Of a stretch of 64,000 bases of DNA, positions 62,901-64,000 are shown piece by piece (positions within the stretch are counted from its first letter, which is position 1; every line of letters starts with the position of its first letter). Source of the DNA: Stigmatella ashevillena (lineage in GTDB: Bacteria; Myxococcota; Myxococcia; Myxococcales; Myxococcaceae); the NCBI RefSeq assembly GCF_028368975.1, contig NZ_JAQNDM010000002.1:5698425-5762424 (forward strand), given 5' to 3'. The position numbers were made by a program, and so were the translations under genes. The notes beneath the pieces are model-generated. The model did no database searches and was not told where the DNA came from. It was given only the letters and a program-made list of their open reading frames with translations.

Positions 62901-64000
62901 GACGAGGAAGTGGCTCTCGGAGAGGTTCTTGTGGAGCGCCAGCGCCAGCCCGTACTGGCGCTCCCAGATGCTGTCCGGGAGCAGCCGGGTGCTCACGCGC
63001 AGGTACTTGAGCGCCGCGACATAGGCGGTGGAGGCCTTGGCGCGGATGCCCGCCAGCAGGTTGAGGCGGGCCAGCTCCTCGCGCTCATCCAGCGCGTCGA
63101 TCAGCTCCTCGGCCTGGTTGAGCTGGTTGACGATGTCGAAGATGACCACCGGCCGCTGATCCTCCGGGGTGTTCTTGAGCAGCAGCCGGCCGATGCGCAG
63201 GTGGTGCCGCTGGCTCACGTCCTTCGTCATCAAGGAGTAGGCGGCCTCCTGCACGCGGTCGTGCAGGAACTCGTACCGGGCCTCGGCGGGCGTCGCCGAG
63301 GCGGGCCAGGAGCTGCTGTTCTGCACGTACTTGTAGGCATTGCCGATGGGCAGCAAGAGCCCCGACAGCACCGCGTCCCACAGCGCGAGCGCCGCCTCCT
63401 CCGGACCCTGGCCGCTGATGGCCGCCAGCACATCCAGGCTGAACTTGTTGCCGACACACGAGGCGTGCTTGAGCGCCTCCCGGGTCGCCTCCGGCAGGCT
63501 GGCGATGCGCTCGGCCATGAGGTCGGCCACGTTGTCCGTGATGGACTCGCCTTGAATCTGCTCCAGGTCCCACTGCCAGCGGCCCCGCTCGGGATCAAAA
63601 GTCAGCAGGCCGCGGGCGTTCAGCGAGCGGATGAACTGGGCCAGGAAGAAGGGATTGCCCTGCGTCTTCTTGAAGACAAGCTGGGCCAGGTCCGCCACCT
63701 CTTCCACCGGGCGGTCCACGGTGTCGGCGATCAGCTGCTGGGCGCTGTCCACGCCCAGCGGGCTCAGGGCAATCTCGTTGACGGCCGCTTCCTTGCGGAG
63801 CTCTCCGAGGATGGGCAGCAGCGCGTGTCCGGCGCGGACCTCGTTGTCCCGGTAGGCGCCAATCACCAACAGGGAGCGGATGCTCGGATCCGCGACGACG
63901 CGCTGGAGGAGGAAGAGCGAGGCAGCGTCCGCCCACTGAAGGTCATCCAGGAACAGCACGAGGGGGTGGTCCGCGCTGGCGCAGCAGGCCACGAGCTGCT
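59964..64000 (-). CDS. Giant AAA ATPase / GAF / sensor histidine kinase (5' partial)
   Basis: The 1345 visible codons lack the N-terminus, which lies beyond the window; by analogy with 37127-42406 a Ser/Thr kinase domain and Walker A would precede. Visible are LVLFLDDLQWADAAS (Walker B), a long TPR-like helical region, a GAF domain (ISGEIVLQELLEKLM to SLENARLYDTL), a coiled coil, and a classical histidine kinase: H-box VAHELKNPLNFIKN, N-box NLVNNACYAIE, DNGTGIP, FFTSKPTGQGTGLGLAIG. Unlike the 37-kb paralogue its H-box is canonical. It flanks the biosynthetic cluster and may sense and regulate; this is inference. Confidence 0.85.
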   Translation of the reverse strand, partial: QLVACCASADHPLVLFLDDLQWADAASLFLLQRVVADPSIRSLLVIGAYRDNEVRAGHALLPILGELRKEAAVNEIALSPLGVDSAQQLIADTVDRPVEEVADLAQLVFKKTQGNPFFLAQFIRSLNARGLLTFDPERGRWQWDLEQIQGESITDNVADLMAERIASLPEATREALKHASCVGNKFSLDVLAAISGQGPEEAALALWDAVLSGLLLPIGNAYKYVQNSSSWPASATPAEARYEFLHDRVQEAAYSLMTKDVSQRHHLRIGRLLLKNTPEDQRPVVIFDIVNQLNQAEELIDALDEREELARLNLLAGIRAKASTAYVAALKYLRVSTRLLPDSIWERQYGLALALHKNLSESHFLVGQFEDAEKGFRLVLERARSPEQKHEIYHLMIELFVSRGQYIQVIQPALEGMKVLGLEIPEDKEAIAAATLQEKAKLEADRAARSIGSLAELPEATDPLERARILLFSQALSYAAYTHQHLFALMSPMAINRARVHGHAPGSATSYVMYALGHGPATGDYAQAHEYGRLALTLAEKVGGRSEPPLVQFIFAAYPNPWCRPIETSMRLLDQAFQGCLANNMLVWASQCSLHFGVLGQLGKEDLETQHARLQRHVDFYRRSGAQYLWAIHQIRVSQRCILRLMDASPPSDGLAWQSEDELVEKLENPTVLSTAYIMWMRAAFLMDDLVGAQDYLRKAEPRLGLAYGWITQAEFQFYQGLLLAALYAKATAEEKAAYEKVLADNIEKFRGYRKLCAENFQQKHLLLLAEQARLSGAEGQAMALYDEAIEAAARAEHSQDEALANELAARFYLAQGRKRVARTYLEDAHHAYGRWGARGKVSALERQYPELLGADMAAAQSASAAGETLDLSTVLKASQAISGEIVLQELLEKLMRISLENAGAQRGLLLLKGDVPLVVEGQLGEDGATEVKVRNAAQEMPADMPATIVRYVERTGERVVLREATREGHFQTDSYIASQRPRSVLCLQVMKQKQPVGTLYLENRLVAGAFTPKRCRLLEVLSAQAAISLENARLYDTLDQRVRERTRELRASNEELSHTLKQLKQMQAQLVMKEKLASLGALTSGVAHELKNPLNFIKNFALLSVDLAQELQEQLADPQTLKNPRDVDVLTEISTSLKENAAHISEHSSRADSIVHSMLELSRTGRGGPMAEVDLHDLLKHSVELARQEFRMVHPSFEVAVQTQFDGELPPVEVMPQALGRALLNLVNNACYAIEARRKKGEAGFIPELTVRTRNLGNGVEIRIRDNGTGIPESIRGKIFNPFFTSKPTGQGTGLGLAIGHDIIVQGHGGTLDFTTEEWKYTEFVVTLPRRSPSSTPSPGESD

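Overview
The window looks like chromosomal DNA of a myxobacterium, probably in or near the Stigmatella/Archangium/Cystobacter group. This rests on gene content and style, not on a database match. GC is high and GTG/TTG starts are frequent. There are many lipoproteins and secreted proteins, a DUF2381 protein paired with a Ser/Thr kinase, two very large Ser/Thr kinase-ATPase-GAF-histidine kinase sensors, and a compact NRPS-PKS cluster.

Layout. 0-4.1 kb: a DUF2975 membrane protein with an overlapping start of a second gene, a divergent ABC exporter pair, and a secreted TAP-type hydrolase. 4.06-6.5 kb: a zone of decayed gene ends (FAH C-terminus, SDR N-terminus, IS1182 N-terminus, helicase-like piece) around two small genes and a 72-bp hairpin. 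6.96-10.9 kb: DUF2381 protein, membrane Ser/Thr kinase and a probable pseudokinase. 11.3-14.8 kb: a LecB-like lectin and two insertion sequences, IS630 (boundaries and TA duplication visible, transposase frameshifted in a C7 run) and a 3'-truncated IS1182. 14.8-24.5 kb: envelope and secreted proteins, including a polysaccharide deacetylase, an exported chorismate mutase/cyclohexadienyl dehydratase fusion and a CotH-family lipoprotein. 24.7-27 kb: a coupled CruF-like carotenoid hydratase and MpaB/rubber-oxygenase-type protein. 27.3-36.7 kb: alpha-lytic-type protease, SH3-like lipoprotein, MATE exporter, bestrophin, a Cys-rich lipoprotein with a DUF6968-like partner, and a kelch lipoprotein.

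37-64 kb is dominated by signalling and secondary metabolism. A 1759-residue sensor, a beta-helix protein and a patatin lead into a minus-strand biosynthetic block. In transcription order it runs methyltransferase (58494-57649), NRPS (57485-50091), PKS-TE (50098-45329) and patatin (45336-44131). Both downstream junctions overlap by 8 nt. A P450 diverges from the methyltransferase across a 132-bp region carrying a perfect palindrome. A second giant sensor, cut by the window end, meets the P450 tail to tail.

The assembly line reads A-PCP / C-PsiAsub-(PksJ-like acyl ligase)-KR-PsiAsub-PCP / KS-AT(dead)-MT-PCP-TE. The AMP-ligase and KR are flanked by two A-subdomain-like pieces about 1,150 residues apart. 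That matches the split pseudo-Asub architecture known from keto-acid depsipeptide synthetases, here around an unusual FAAL/PksJ-type ligase. The expected product is small: one amino acid, one alpha-hydroxy acid and one methylated C2 unit. This is the best candidate for an undescribed system in the window.
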